NCBI GenBank assembly: GCA_964466745.1
Contig: CAYXOX010000070.1
Location: 1-14,401 of the forward strand
Origin: CAYXOX01 sp964466745
GTDB lineage: Bacteria > Pseudomonadota > Alphaproteobacteria > Rhodobacterales > Rhodobacteraceae
Reading direction: 5' to 3'
DNA length: 14,401 bases
Position 1 is the stretch's first letter. Every line of letters starts with the position of its first letter. A program made the position numbers and the translations under genes. Shown here in pieces: positions 1 to 7,850 of the stretch. The notes under the pieces are model-generated. The model made no database searches. It was not told the DNA's origin and saw nothing but the letters and a program-made list of their open reading frames with translations.

Positions 1-378
1 CGGGTCCCCCGCGCCCGGCGCGGTGCTCGTGAGCCGCGCGGTGCTCGTGAGCCGCACCTTGAGGCCGCGGACCCGGCCGACGATTCGGCCGTTCACGACA
101 ACGTCGTCGGCCATCACCTCGCCCTTCACCGTGGCGCCTTCGCCAACGGTGAGCAGGTGGGCGCGGATGTCGCCCTCGACCTGGCCCTCGATCTGGATGT
201 CACCGCTGGTGCGCACGTTGCCCTGTACGTGGAGATCCGAAGACAGCACCGACGCAGGCGGTTTTGCCTTGGGCGACGAGGGTTTGAACTCGGGGGCAGG
301 GGCGGCCTCGGGCTTGGAGACCGGGGCTGCGTCACCGGCCTTCGGTCCGGGTTCGTTGATCTTGCTCTTAGAAAACAT
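1..378 (-). CDS. Bactofilin (polymer-forming cytoskeletal protein), partial, C-terminus off the left edge
   Basis: This is a cytoskeletal bactofilin, a protein that self-assembles into nucleotide-independent membrane-associated filaments and positions cell-wall enzymes. The frame gives 126 codons from an ATG at 378. Residues 1-14 (MFSKSKINEPGPKA) match the conserved N-terminal peptide known to attach bactofilins to the membrane. A Pro/Ala/Lys-rich linker follows to about residue 43. The β-helix then starts (SVLSSDLHVQGNVRTSGDIQ, then EGDIRAHLLTVGEGATVKGE and VVNGRIVGRVRG). The start codon overlaps the stop of the upstream M23 peptidase gene by 11 nt, so translation is probably coupled. Near the edge the sequence departs from the family: LTSTA is duplicated and followed by PGAGDP, where the β-helix would normally continue with a VEGDI-type rung. 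About 40 or more C-terminal residues are missing or altered. The family call is firm; the edge is suspect. Confidence 0.9.
   Translation of the reverse strand, partial: MFSKSKINEPGPKAGDAAPVSKPEAAPAPEFKPSSPKAKPPASVLSSDLHVQGNVRTSGDIQIEGQVEGDIRAHLLTVGEGATVKGEVMADDVVVNGRIVGRVRGLKVRLTSTARLTSTAPGAGDP
20..55. repeat. 18-bp perfect tandem duplication inside the bactofilin gene
   Basis: The unit gcggtgctcgtgagccgc occurs at 20-37 and again, identical, at 38-55. It keeps the reading frame and duplicates six residues of the bactofilin β-helix (LTSTAR read twice). Beyond it, toward the window edge, the encoded protein no longer resembles a bactofilin. It may be a real in-frame duplication or an assembly error at a contig end. 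Confidence 0.85.
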
Positions 379-1696
379 CGTTCGCCGCTCTGATGAATAT
401 CATGGGATTGACGGGATTGCCGCCGACCCGCACCTCGTAGTGCAGGTGGGTGCCGGTCACCCGACCAGTGGCTCCCATATCAGCAATCCTCTGCCCGCGC
501 GAGACCTTTTCCCCCACCGAAACGTGCAGGCGGGAATTGTGCGCATAGCGGGTTTCGATGCCGAAATCGTGCTGGATCTTCACGAGCCGTCCGTAGCCCG
601 AGGACCAGCCCGCATGGGTGACGACGCCGTCGGCGGTGGCATAGATCGGGGTGCCGGTGCCGGCAGCGAAATCGACGCCGTTGTGCATCCGGCGCCCGCC
701 CGTCTTGGGGTCGCGCCGGTAGCCGAAGGGCGAGGTGAACCGGAACGCCGCCGTCACGGGCTGGGCGAACGGTGAGCGTTCCGCCGCGATCCTGTATAGA
801 TTGAGCGTGTCAAGCTTCTCGAGGATCGCATTGGCGCGGAGCGTCGTCGCGTCCGGGATGCCGCCCTTGGTGGAGAAGCTGAGCGGCGTGAGGGGGCCGC
901 CCTGCCCGGAATAGCCGCGCCGCACTTCCTCGAGGATCCGGTCGGTCGGCATGCCGGCGGCGCGGAACATCTTGTCGAGCGGCTCGACGGAGACGGCCAT
1001 CGCCTCTTCGAGCTGGCGGAAGATCTGGTCGTTGCGCTCGTCCATCAGCCGGATCTCGAGCGCCATCTCCTCGGCCCTCGAAATGGCCTCTTCGGCCATG
1101 GCCAGGCGTTCGTCGCGTTCCGATGCGGTCTCGGCCAGCCGCTCGGTCAGCCGGTCGATCATGCCGGCCATGAGATCCATCTGCTCCGAGCTCAGCTCGC
1201 CCGGGTCGCCCCCGCCGCGCAGCGCGGCCAGCATCGCCTCGGCATCGTCGCGCTGTTCGAGCGCGTCCTTCAGCTTGAGCTGGACCGCCTCGAGACCCAT
1301 CTCCGCCTCGAGGTAACGGTCTTCGGCCTCGAGCAGCTGGGCCTGCATCACCGAGATCTGCTGGAGCGCGGAGTTGAAACGGTCCTGCGCGTGGAATGCC
1401 TCCTCAGCGCGGGCGTCGCGCTCGGCCTCCACCTTGGCGAGGCGCTCCTCCGCGATCTGGTTGGCCCGCATGGCCTGCTCGCGGAAGTTACCGGCGCCGA
1501 TGTTGTCGAAGATCAGGATGGACGTGGCGAGAATCGCCCAGGCAACCACGAGGCCGCCGCCGGCCCAGGCCATGATCTGCGTGCCCGGGCCGAGCCGGAT
1601 GAACCGGGTCTCGGTGTCTGATTTCAGGAAGAGCCGTTTCTCCGGAAACCGACGTTCGAGCGCCTGATGCAAGCTTCGTGTTAGCCGTGGCCGCAC
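368..1696 (-). CDS. Membrane-anchored M23 family metalloendopeptidase (LmdC-like), bactofilin partner
   Basis: This is a predicted zinc endopeptidase that cuts peptidoglycan cross-link peptides in the periplasm; 442 aa. The start is a GTG at 1696 behind a GGGGGA-type Shine-Dalgarno stretch. Residues 1-40 are basic and cytoplasmic, with a distinctive RLFLKSDTETRFIRL segment. Residues 41-63 form one transmembrane helix, and 70-235 are a long charged coiled coil. The M23/LytM domain covers about 310-437. Zinc ligands are visible as H338xxxD342 and H419 in HLHYE, with H386 and H417 as the other active-site histidines, so it should be active. The stop overlaps the bactofilin start by 11 nt. Bactofilin-linked M23 enzymes with this layout (LmdC in Hyphomonas, Csd-type enzymes in Helicobacter) act in cell-shape control. 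I infer the same role here, with the cytoplasmic N-terminus as the likely bactofilin contact. Confidence 0.92.
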   Translation of the reverse strand: MRPRLTRSLHQALERRFPEKRLFLKSDTETRFIRLGPGTQIMAWAGGGLVVAWAILATSILIFDNIGAGNFREQAMRANQIAEERLAKVEAERDARAEEAFHAQDRFNSALQQISVMQAQLLEAEDRYLEAEMGLEAVQLKLKDALEQRDDAEAMLAALRGGGDPGELSSEQMDLMAGMIDRLTERLAETASERDERLAMAEEAISRAEEMALEIRLMDERNDQIFRQLEEAMAVSVEPLDKMFRAAGMPTDRILEEVRRGYSGQGGPLTPLSFSTKGGIPDATTLRANAILEKLDTLNLYRIAAERSPFAQPVTAAFRFTSPFGYRRDPKTGGRRMHNGVDFAAGTGTPIYATADGVVTHAGWSSGYGRLVKIQHDFGIETRYAHNSRLHVSVGEKVSRGQRIADMGATGRVTGTHLHYEVRVGGNPVNPMIFIRAANDVF

Positions 1697-1758
1697 GACA
1701 ATCCCCCGTCCTGTCCCCGAACGGGCGGCATCCGGTTCCGGATCTTCCGCCCTCGATG

Positions 1759-1787
1759 TCTCTAGCCGCCGCCCGTCAGTGCTGCAA
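1759..1787 (-). promoter_or_regulatory. Possible sigma-70 type promoter for the M23-bactofilin pair
   Basis: In the 154-nt gap upstream of the M23 gene, the minus strand carries TTGCAG (1787-1782), a 17-nt spacer, and TAGAGA (1764-1759). This is a partial match to -35/-10 consensus, about 63 nt before the GTG start. The gap (1697-1850) otherwise holds no gene. The call rests on consensus resemblance only. Confidence 0.3.
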
Positions 1788-1850
1788 GTTTTTTGGCAAA
1801 TGTCTGGAATCCGAGCAGCTTGGAGGGCGGAATTGGCAGAATTTCGCCGA

Positions 1851-2669
1851 TCACCGCGGAGCCGCGGGCTCGGTCAGCGGCCAGTAGAAGTCCGGCGGCA
1901 GACCGGCTTCGGCACGCTTTTCCTCATTGAATGGCGGCTTTAACGCGCCGTGGAAATGCGCGCGCACCAGGGCGTGGAATCGCTGCTTCGGATCGGCCTC
2001 ATGCCGCCCGCACAGGAAATGAAACCACTTGGCCCCGTAGGCGACATGCCCCACCTCCTCGGCATAGATGGTGCGCAACGCTTCGGTGGCCGCCGTTTCA
2101 CCTGCCGCCTCGAACAGGCCGATCATCTGGGGGGTGACGTCGAGCCCGCGCGCTTCGAGCACCATCGGGACGACGGCCAGCCTCGCCATCAGGTCGCCTG
2201 CTGTCTGCTCGGCGGCCTGCCAGAGCCCCGCATGGGCCGGCAACGCGCCATACGCCGAACTCGCGGCTTCAAGACAATCGGCCATAAGGTTGAAATGTTT
2301 CGATTCCTCGTCGGCGGCCTTCACCCAGTCATCGTAGAACCCGGCCGGCATCGGAACATCGGTGAAGCGCGCCACGATATCCCAGTGCAGATCGACGGCA
2401 TTGAGCTCGATATGGGCCACGGCATGCAGGAGCGCGACCCGCCCAGCGGCCGTGCCCGGGCGCCTGCGCGGCATCTGCCTCGGCTCGATCAGCTCGGGTC
2501 GCGCGGGGCGCGCGGGGCGGGCCGGCGGCTCGGCCTTGCCGATCTCGGGCAGGCTGCCCTCGGCACGCGCCGCCTGCCATTGCGCGGCGTTGCGCCGCGA
2601 AACCGCGGTCTTGGCGCGCGGATCGGCCGTGGAGAGCACCTCCACGGCCATTTCTGCAAGTGGCGTCAC
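1851..2669 (-). CDS. Ferritin-like DUF455 family protein
   Basis: This encodes a 272-aa ferritin-like protein of the DUF455 family, whose exact substrate is unknown. I chose the GTG at 2669 because it overlaps the stop of the upstream peroxiredoxin gene as GTGA, a classic coupled start, and gives the family's usual N-terminus and length. A helical N-terminus (1-40) is followed by a Pro/Ala/Arg repeat linker (PARPARPARPE, about 49-59). The four-helix domain (about 75-240) shows the expected carboxylate/histidine ligands: H86 and E88 (HIELNA), E122xxH125 (EESKH), E172 (LEARG) and E205xxH208 (EEVGH). Two ExxH motifs on separate helices suggest an intact di-metal site. Pairing with a peroxidase gene hints at a role in iron or peroxide handling, which is inference. 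Confidence 0.88.
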   Translation of the reverse strand: MTPLAEMAVEVLSTADPRAKTAVSRRNAAQWQAARAEGSLPEIGKAEPPARPARPARPELIEPRQMPRRRPGTAAGRVALLHAVAHIELNAVDLHWDIVARFTDVPMPAGFYDDWVKAADEESKHFNLMADCLEAASSAYGALPAHAGLWQAAEQTAGDLMARLAVVPMVLEARGLDVTPQMIGLFEAAGETAATEALRTIYAEEVGHVAYGAKWFHFLCGRHEADPKQRFHALVRAHFHGALKPPFNEEKRAEAGLPPDFYWPLTEPAAPR

Positions 2670-3127
2670 AGCGCGCGCACCGCCTCCAGCACCTCCTCCA
2701 CGTGGCCGGGCACCTTCACCTTGTGCCAGGCCCGGGCGACGCGGCCCTCGCTGTCGATCAGGAAGGTGGAGCGCTCGATGCCCATGTACGTCTTTCCGTA
2801 CATGCTCTTCTCGACCCAGACGCCGTAGCGCTCGCAGACGTCGCCGTGCTCGTCGGAGGCGAGCGCCACGCGCAGGCCGTGCTTGTCGCGGAACTTGTCG
2901 TGCTTGGCCACCGGATCCTTCGAGACGCCCACGATCTCGGCCCCGGCCTCGGTGAACGCCTCCAGGTGCTCGGAGAAGCCGATCGATTCCTTGGTGCAGC
3001 CGGGGGTGTCGTCCTTGGGGTAGAAGTAGAGCACGACGGCGCGCGGACGCAGGGCGCTGAGCGAGAGCTCTCCACCTCCGTCGCGGGGCAGGGTGAAATC
3101 CGGTGCTTCCATGCCGGCTTCGATCAT
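2666..3127 (-). CDS. bcp: Thioredoxin-dependent thiol peroxidase (Bcp/PrxQ peroxiredoxin)
   Basis: This is a 153-aa cytoplasmic peroxiredoxin that reduces hydrogen peroxide and organic hydroperoxides with electrons from thioredoxin. The thioredoxin fold opens with APDFTLP (8-14). The peroxidatic cysteine is C44 in the signature TPGCTKE (41-47), preceded by FYPKDD. The resolving cysteine that E. coli Bcp carries five residues later is absent (I49). The only other cysteine is C98 (GDVCERYGVW), so the enzyme is either 1-Cys or resolves through C98. AAAGGA at 3140-3135 lies 7 nt before the ATG and supports this start; an internal ATG at residue 6 is a weaker alternative. The gene is divergent from the AsmA-like gene and overlaps the DUF455 start by 4 nt, so the two are almost certainly co-transcribed. 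Confidence 0.96.
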   Translation of the reverse strand: MIEAGMEAPDFTLPRDGGGELSLSALRPRAVVLYFYPKDDTPGCTKESIGFSEHLEAFTEAGAEIVGVSKDPVAKHDKFRDKHGLRVALASDEHGDVCERYGVWVEKSMYGKTYMGIERSTFLIDSEGRVARAWHKVKVPGHVEEVLEAVRAL

Positions 3128-3226
3128 CTGGGTGTCCTTTCCTGTACGGTCCGCGATGCCATGCCTCGGGCATCCCGGTGCATGCTTGCCTGTTCCGTTT
3201 TAGACTGCGAGTTGCGAAGATAAAGC
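3128..3226. promoter_or_regulatory. Divergent intergenic region between bcp and the AsmA-like gene
   Basis: This 99-nt space must hold promoters for both directions. It contains the inverted repeat GATGCC...GGCATC (3155-3174, 8-nt centre), with the tighter pair ATGCC/GGCAT (3161-3165 and 3169-3173) nested in it. That could be an operator, but no known regulator consensus was recognised. The 3' half is AT-richer (around 3195-3225) and could hold a -10 for the plus-strand gene. No convincing -35/-10 pair was found. Confidence 0.35.
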
Positions 3227-6200
3227 ATGCGCGAGCCCCAAACCGATCATCCGGTGCACGATCCGGTCCTGCCGCGGCCCCTGCGCCGCCAGCGCGCGGG
3301 GCGTTTCGCGGCGCGGGTGGCGGGCGGGCTCATGCTCGGCCTCTTCATCGCGATGCTTGGTCTGGCCGCCGCCGCGGTGTGGTTCACCGAGCGATCTGTG
3401 CCGGCGCCGCGCTGGCTGCTGGCAGCGGTGGAAGAGCGCGCGGGCACCACGCTTGAGGGCGGCGCGCTGCGGTTCGGGGCCGTCTCGGCGACGCTCGATG
3501 CGCAGTGGCGCCCGGCGATCCGGATGCAGGACGTCGAGCTGACCGACGGGCAGGGGCGCACCCTTGCCAATCTGCGCGCCCTCGAGGTCGAGCTCTCGCT
3601 GGCCTCGGTGCTCGCCCGCGCGCCGCAGCCTCGCCGGATCGGGATCTCGGGCGCGGTTCTGCGGCTGCGCAGGGCTGCCGACGGCCGGCTCGACCTCGCC
3701 CTCGGCGACAGTGGCAGCACGCTCGGCAGCGCACCCGACATTGCCGCCCTTCTCGAAGGGATCGACGCGATCTTCGCCGCGCCCTCCCTCGCGGCGCTCG
3801 AGGTGTTCGATGCCGGCTCGCTGACGCTGCGCTACGTCGATGCCCGCTCCGGGCGAGCCTGGACGTTCGACGGCGGCCGCCTGCGCCTCGTGCGCAACGG
3901 CCGCGGCCTGCGGATCACGACCGATGCGGCGCTGCTCGGCGGCGGCGACGACGTGACCACCGTGGAGGCGAGCTACGAGCGCCTGCGCGGCTCGCGCGAG
4001 GCGGTGCTGGCCGCCCGCGTCCGCGATGCGCCGGCAGCCGACATCGCCGCACAGAGCGCGGCGCTTTCGTGGCTCGGCGTGCTCGACGCGCCGATCTCGG
4101 CCGCGTTCCGCGGCTCGGTGGCATCCGACGGCAGTGTCGGGCCGGTGTCGGTGGCGCTGGAGATCGGTGTGGGCGCGGTGGCGCCGATCGAGGCGACCCG
4201 TCCGATCCGCTTCAGCGCGGCCAAGGCCTATTTCTCCTACGATCCGGAAACAGCGCGCATCGCCTTCGACGAGGTCACCGCCGAATCCGACTGGGGCTCG
4301 CTGCGCAGCTCCGGCCATGCGTATCTGATCGACGTGCGGGAGGGCCTGCCCGAAGCGATCCTCGCGCAGTTCGACATTGCCGAGCTGAACGCCAACCCTG
4401 CCGGGCTGTACGATTCGCCGCTCGCCTTCCGCTCGGGCCGGATCGACGCGCGGCTGCGGCTCGACCCGTTCACGCTCACCCTCGGCGAGGCCGTGGTCAG
4501 CAAGGGGCAGAGCCGTCTTGTCGCCGAAGGCACGGTGCGCGCGCTCCCCGAAGGCTGGCAGGTTGCGCTCGAAGCCGTGGTGGACGGCATCGACCATGCA
4601 AGCCTCATGGCCGCCTGGCCGCGCAGCTTCCGGCCGGGCACGCGGGGCTGGTTCGACGCCAACATCGCGGCGGCCGAGTATTTCGATCTGCAAGGGGCAG
4701 TGCGCTACGTCCCCGGGCAACCGCTTCGGCGGCACCTCGGCTTCGAGTTTCGCGACGCGGAGTTCCGCGTGGTGCCGGGCATGCCGCCCGTCGAGGAGGC
4801 CGCCGGCGTGGTCCGCTTCGAGGACGAGCGGGGCACGATCATGCTCGACGCGGGCAGGGTCCGGCCGCCCGAAGGCGGCGCGCTTTCGCTCGCGGGCTCG
4901 GTGCTGAGCCTGCCCGACATGCGCATACGCCCCGCGCCGGCCGAGATCACCCTTCAGACTGCCGGGCCCATCCGCGCAACCCTCTCGCTCGTGGATCAGC
5001 CGCCACTGCGGCTGCTTTCGCGCGCCGGGCGCACGCCGGACATGGCCGAGGGGCAGGCGATCCTGACGACACGCCTTGCGCTGCCGCTGCGCGAGAAGCT
5101 CGGCCGGGACGACATCGCCTACGAGGTCACCGGCCGGCTCGCGGCGGTGCGCAGCGCCAGCCTCGTCGAGGGCCGCGAGATAACCGCCACCGAGCTCGCC
5201 CTCGGGATCGACCCGACACTCGTTTCGATCTCGGGGAAGGCGGCGCTCGACGGCCTGCCGGTGGCGGGCACCTGGAGCCGCGCGCTCGGCGAGGGCGCTT
5301 CGGGCAGCCGTTTCGCGGGGAGCGTGGAGCTGTCGCCCCGCTTCGCCGAAACCTTCGGAATATCGCTGCCCGGAACGCGGTTCGACGGGGCTGGCGCGGC
5401 GGATATCGAGATACGCCTCGCGCCCGAACGGCCCGCCGAGATCACGCTTGCTAGCGATCTTGCCGGGCTGGCGATCGATGCCGCGCCGCTCGGCTGGCGC
5501 AAGCCGGCGGAGGCCGAAGGCAGGCTGTTCGTGGAGGCCACGCTCGGGGCCGCGCCCGAAGTCTCCCGGCTCGAGTTCTCGTCGCCGGGACTCGAGGTGG
5601 AAGGGACGGTCGCGATGCGCGAGGGGGGCGGGCTTGCCCTCGCGCGGTTCTCACGTTTCCGGGCGGGCGAGTGGATCGATGCGGCGCTTTCGGTGGAGGG
5701 GCGCGGAGAGGGGGTGCCCCCGGCCATCGGCGTGAGCGGCGGGCGCATCGATCTGTCCCGGCTGCCGCCGAGGGAGCGCTCGGGCGCGGGGCCGGGGGCC
5801 GGACCGGGCGACGGGCCGCTCACGGTGCGGCTCGACCGCCTGCAGGTGGCCGAGGGGATCGCGCTCACGGGGTTCGCGGGCCGCTTCGATGGCGGGATCG
5901 GCCTCGACGGCAGCTTCATCGCGCGGGTGAACGAAGGCGCCGAGGTGTCCGGGCGGGTGGTGCCCGGGCCGCGGGGGCCCTCGGTGCGGCTGGCCTCGGC
6001 CGATGCCGGCGGCGTGCTGGCCTCCGCCGGCGTCTTCCGGCAGGCCCGCGGCGGCCAGCTCGAACTCACGCTCGTGCCCGCCCGCGAGGGGCGCGGATAC
6101 ACCGGAGAACTCGCCGTGCGCGATACCCGGGTCCGCGACGCGCCCGTGATCGCCTCGCTCCTCAGCGCCGTCTCCGTCGTGGGGCTGCTCGAGCAGCTCG

Positions 6201-6550
6201 ACGGCGGCGGGCTCTTCTTCTCGGAAGTGGATGCACGTTTCGGCCTTACGCCCGAGCGCATCACGCTTGTGCAGGCCTCGGCGGTGGGGCCGTCGCTGGG
6301 GATCTCGCTCGACGGGTACTTCGATCCGCTGACCCGCGAGATGGATCTCCAGGGCGTGCTGTCGCCGCTTTATCTCTTCAACGTCATCGGCTCGGTGTTG
6401 ACCCGCAAGGGCGAGGGGCTGATCGGCTTCAACTTCACCATCCGCGGGCCGGCAGATGGGCCGCGCGTGGGTGTGAACCCGCTTTCGGCCTTCACGCCGG
6501 GCATGTTTCGGGAGATCTTCCGCCGTCCGCCGCCGGAGGTGGGCCAGTAG
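3227..6550 (+). CDS. AsmA/YhdP-like envelope protein (DUF3971 / AsmA-like C-terminal region)
   Basis: This is a 1107-aa inner-membrane-anchored protein of the AsmA-like superfamily. YhdP, TamB and relatives span the periplasm and are implicated in phospholipid movement to the outer membrane. A basic cytoplasmic N-terminus (R18-R30 rich) precedes one signal-anchor helix at about 31-53. The remaining ~1050 residues are periplasmic and built of short β-strand repeats (for example LEVELSLASVL, LDGSFIARVNEG), as expected for a β-taco groove. A GAGPGAGPGDGP linker sits near residues 854-866. The C-terminal AsmA-like module (about 960-1100) ends in IRGPADGPRVGVNPLSAF and GMFREIFRR. No good Shine-Dalgarno sequence precedes the ATG, so the exact start is slightly uncertain. 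queA follows after 49 nt. The YhdP analogy is by architecture; the lipid-transport role is inferred. Confidence 0.88.
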   Translation: MREPQTDHPVHDPVLPRPLRRQRAGRFAARVAGGLMLGLFIAMLGLAAAAVWFTERSVPAPRWLLAAVEERAGTTLEGGALRFGAVSATLDAQWRPAIRMQDVELTDGQGRTLANLRALEVELSLASVLARAPQPRRIGISGAVLRLRRAADGRLDLALGDSGSTLGSAPDIAALLEGIDAIFAAPSLAALEVFDAGSLTLRYVDARSGRAWTFDGGRLRLVRNGRGLRITTDAALLGGGDDVTTVEASYERLRGSREAVLAARVRDAPAADIAAQSAALSWLGVLDAPISAAFRGSVASDGSVGPVSVALEIGVGAVAPIEATRPIRFSAAKAYFSYDPETARIAFDEVTAESDWGSLRSSGHAYLIDVREGLPEAILAQFDIAELNANPAGLYDSPLAFRSGRIDARLRLDPFTLTLGEAVVSKGQSRLVAEGTVRALPEGWQVALEAVVDGIDHASLMAAWPRSFRPGTRGWFDANIAAAEYFDLQGAVRYVPGQPLRRHLGFEFRDAEFRVVPGMPPVEEAAGVVRFEDERGTIMLDAGRVRPPEGGALSLAGSVLSLPDMRIRPAPAEITLQTAGPIRATLSLVDQPPLRLLSRAGRTPDMAEGQAILTTRLALPLREKLGRDDIAYEVTGRLAAVRSASLVEGREITATELALGIDPTLVSISGKAALDGLPVAGTWSRALGEGASGSRFAGSVELSPRFAETFGISLPGTRFDGAGAADIEIRLAPERPAEITLASDLAGLAIDAAPLGWRKPAEAEGRLFVEATLGAAPEVSRLEFSSPGLEVEGTVAMREGGGLALARFSRFRAGEWIDAALSVEGRGEGVPPAIGVSGGRIDLSRLPPRERSGAGPGAGPGDGPLTVRLDRLQVAEGIALTGFAGRFDGGIGLDGSFIARVNEGAEVSGRVVPGPRGPSVRLASADAGGVLASAGVFRQARGGQLELTLVPAREGRGYTGELAVRDTRVRDAPVIASLLSAVSVVGLLEQLDGGGLFFSEVDARFGLTPERITLVQASAVGPSLGISLDGYFDPLTREMDLQGVLSPLYLFNVIGSVLTRKGEGLIGFNFTIRGPADGPRVGVNPLSAFTPGMFREIFRRPPPEVGQ

Positions 6551-6599
6551 CCCCGAGCCCGCCCGAGCCCGTCCCGCAAGCAGAAAAGGCCAGCCGCCG

Positions 6600-7652
6600 T
6601 TGAAACTCTCGGATTTCGATTTCGACCTGCCCGAAGAGCTGATCGCCACGCGCCCGGCGCGGCCGCGCAGTTCGGCGCGCCTGCTGCACGCCGAGGGCGG
6701 CACCATCGCCGATCGCCGGGTGAGCGATCTGCCGGACGTGCTGCGGCCCGGCGACCGGCTGATCCTCAACGATACCCGGGTGATCCCGGCGCGGCTGACC
6801 GGAGAGCGCCGCCGGGCCGGGAGCGCTCCGGGCGAGGGCGTGGCGCGCATCGAGGCCACGCTGCTCGAGCCCCAGCCCGACGGGACCTGGAGCGCGCTCG
6901 TCAAGCCCCTGCGCAAGCTGCGGGCGGGCGAGGAGATCGTCTTCTCGCCCGCGCTCTCGGCCCGGCTCGAAGCGCGGGACGCCGACGATACGGCCCGCCT
7001 GCGCTTCAACGTTGCGGGCGAGGATTTCGATGCCGCGCTCAACGAGGCCGGGGCCATGCCGCTGCCGCCCTACATCGCCGCCCGCCGCCCCGCCGACGCA
7101 CAGGACAGGGAAGATTACCAGACGGTGTTCGCCCGCCGCGACGGCGCCGTCGCGGCACCGACGGCCTCCCTGCATTTCGACGCCACGCTTCTCGAGGCGC
7201 TCGAGTCGCGCGGCATCGCCTTCACCCATGTCACGCTCCATGTGGGCGCGGGCACCTTCCTGCCGGTGAAGGTCGACGATATCCGCGAGCACAGGATGCA
7301 TGCCGAATGGGGGCAGGTCGGCGCGCGCGCGGCAGAGGAGGTTGAGCGCACCCGCCGGGAAGGCGGGCGCGTGATCGCCGTGGGTACGACCGCGCTCAGG
7401 CTGATCGAGACGGCCGGGCGCTCGGGCCGGCTCGAGGCCTACGAGGGCGAGACCGACATCTTCATCACCCCGGGCTTCGAGTTCCGCGTGGCCGACGGGC
7501 TGATGACGAATTTCCACCTGCCGAAATCGACGCTCATGATGCTGGTTTCGGCGCTGATGGGCGCGGGGCGAATCCGCGAGATCTACGCCCATGCCATCGC
7601 CGAGCGATACCGCTTCTTTTCCTACGGCGACAGTTCGCTGCTGATCCCCTGA
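6600..7652 (+). CDS. queA: S-adenosylmethionine:tRNA ribosyltransferase-isomerase
   Basis: QueA transfers and isomerises the ribosyl group of S-adenosylmethionine onto preQ1 at tRNA position 34, forming epoxyqueuosine in the queuosine pathway. The 350-aa product has family-typical length. It begins MKLSDFDFDLPEELIATRPA, which fixes a TTG start at 6600; AAAAGG at 6584-6589 is a plausible ribosome site. Recognisable conserved blocks include LNDTRVIPARL (about 56-66), MPLPPYI, PTASLHF, HVTLHVGAGTFLPV, VGTTALR, TDIFITPGFEF, MTNFHLPKSTL and the C-terminal FSYGD. The gene lies 49 nt after the AsmA-like gene and may be co-transcribed with it. The usual partner tgt is not next to it here. Confidence 0.97.
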   Translation: MKLSDFDFDLPEELIATRPARPRSSARLLHAEGGTIADRRVSDLPDVLRPGDRLILNDTRVIPARLTGERRRAGSAPGEGVARIEATLLEPQPDGTWSALVKPLRKLRAGEEIVFSPALSARLEARDADDTARLRFNVAGEDFDAALNEAGAMPLPPYIAARRPADAQDREDYQTVFARRDGAVAAPTASLHFDATLLEALESRGIAFTHVTLHVGAGTFLPVKVDDIREHRMHAEWGQVGARAAEEVERTRREGGRVIAVGTTALRLIETAGRSGRLEAYEGETDIFITPGFEFRVADGLMTNFHLPKSTLMMLVSALMGAGRIREIYAHAIAERYRFFSYGDSSLLIP

Positions 7653-7653
7653 T

Positions 7654-7676
7654 CGACCGGCTCCGGTTGCCGGTCG
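7654..7676 (+). terminator. Stem-loop directly after queA
   Basis: CGACCGGC (7654-7661) pairs with GCCGGTCG (7669-7676) around a 7-nt loop, beginning 2 nt after the queA stop. There is no T-tract after it, so it is not a canonical intrinsic terminator. It may protect the mRNA 3' end or act with Rho. Confidence 0.35.
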
Positions 7677-7793
7677 GGGCCGGCCATGGGAGGGAAGGGG
7701 CTCCGGGGAGGCCAAGGGCGGCCGTCGCGCCGGAATGCCACGGGTGCGGGGTGTTTTTGGGGGTGCGCCGGAGCCAGCGCCGCGATAGGCCCC

Positions 7794-7850
7794 GCCGCAC
7801 GGCCGCACGGCCGCACGGCCGCACGGCCGCACGGCGGCACGGCGTGCGGC
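7794..7850. repeat. 8-bp tandem repeat array (GCCGCACG x5) with terminal inverted copy
   Basis: Five perfect copies of GCCGCACG run from 7794 to 7833. A sixth copy with one mismatch (GCGGCACG) lies at 7834-7841, and the exact reverse complement CGTGCGGC at 7843-7850. The last perfect copy and the inverted copy can form an 8-bp hairpin with a 9-nt loop. The array ends 10 nt before the GAGGTG ribosome site of the MFS gene, so it lies in the likely 5' leader. Because the unit is 8 bp and lies outside a coding frame, copy number could change freely. Confidence 0.9.

Noticed and set aside
2670..3173. A longer DUF455 protein beginning at 3173
   Set aside because: The upstream extension is the out-of-frame complement of bcp with an Arg-rich sequence. 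The GTG at 2669 overlapping the bcp stop gives the normal family length.
3200..7832. Several long minus-strand open frames opposite the AsmA-like gene and queA
   Set aside because: None shows a family motif, and all lie opposite genes with clear domain content. Stop codons are simply rare at this GC content.
7794..7850. CRISPR array
   Set aside because: The unit is 8 bp and contiguous, with no spacers and no cas genes nearby.
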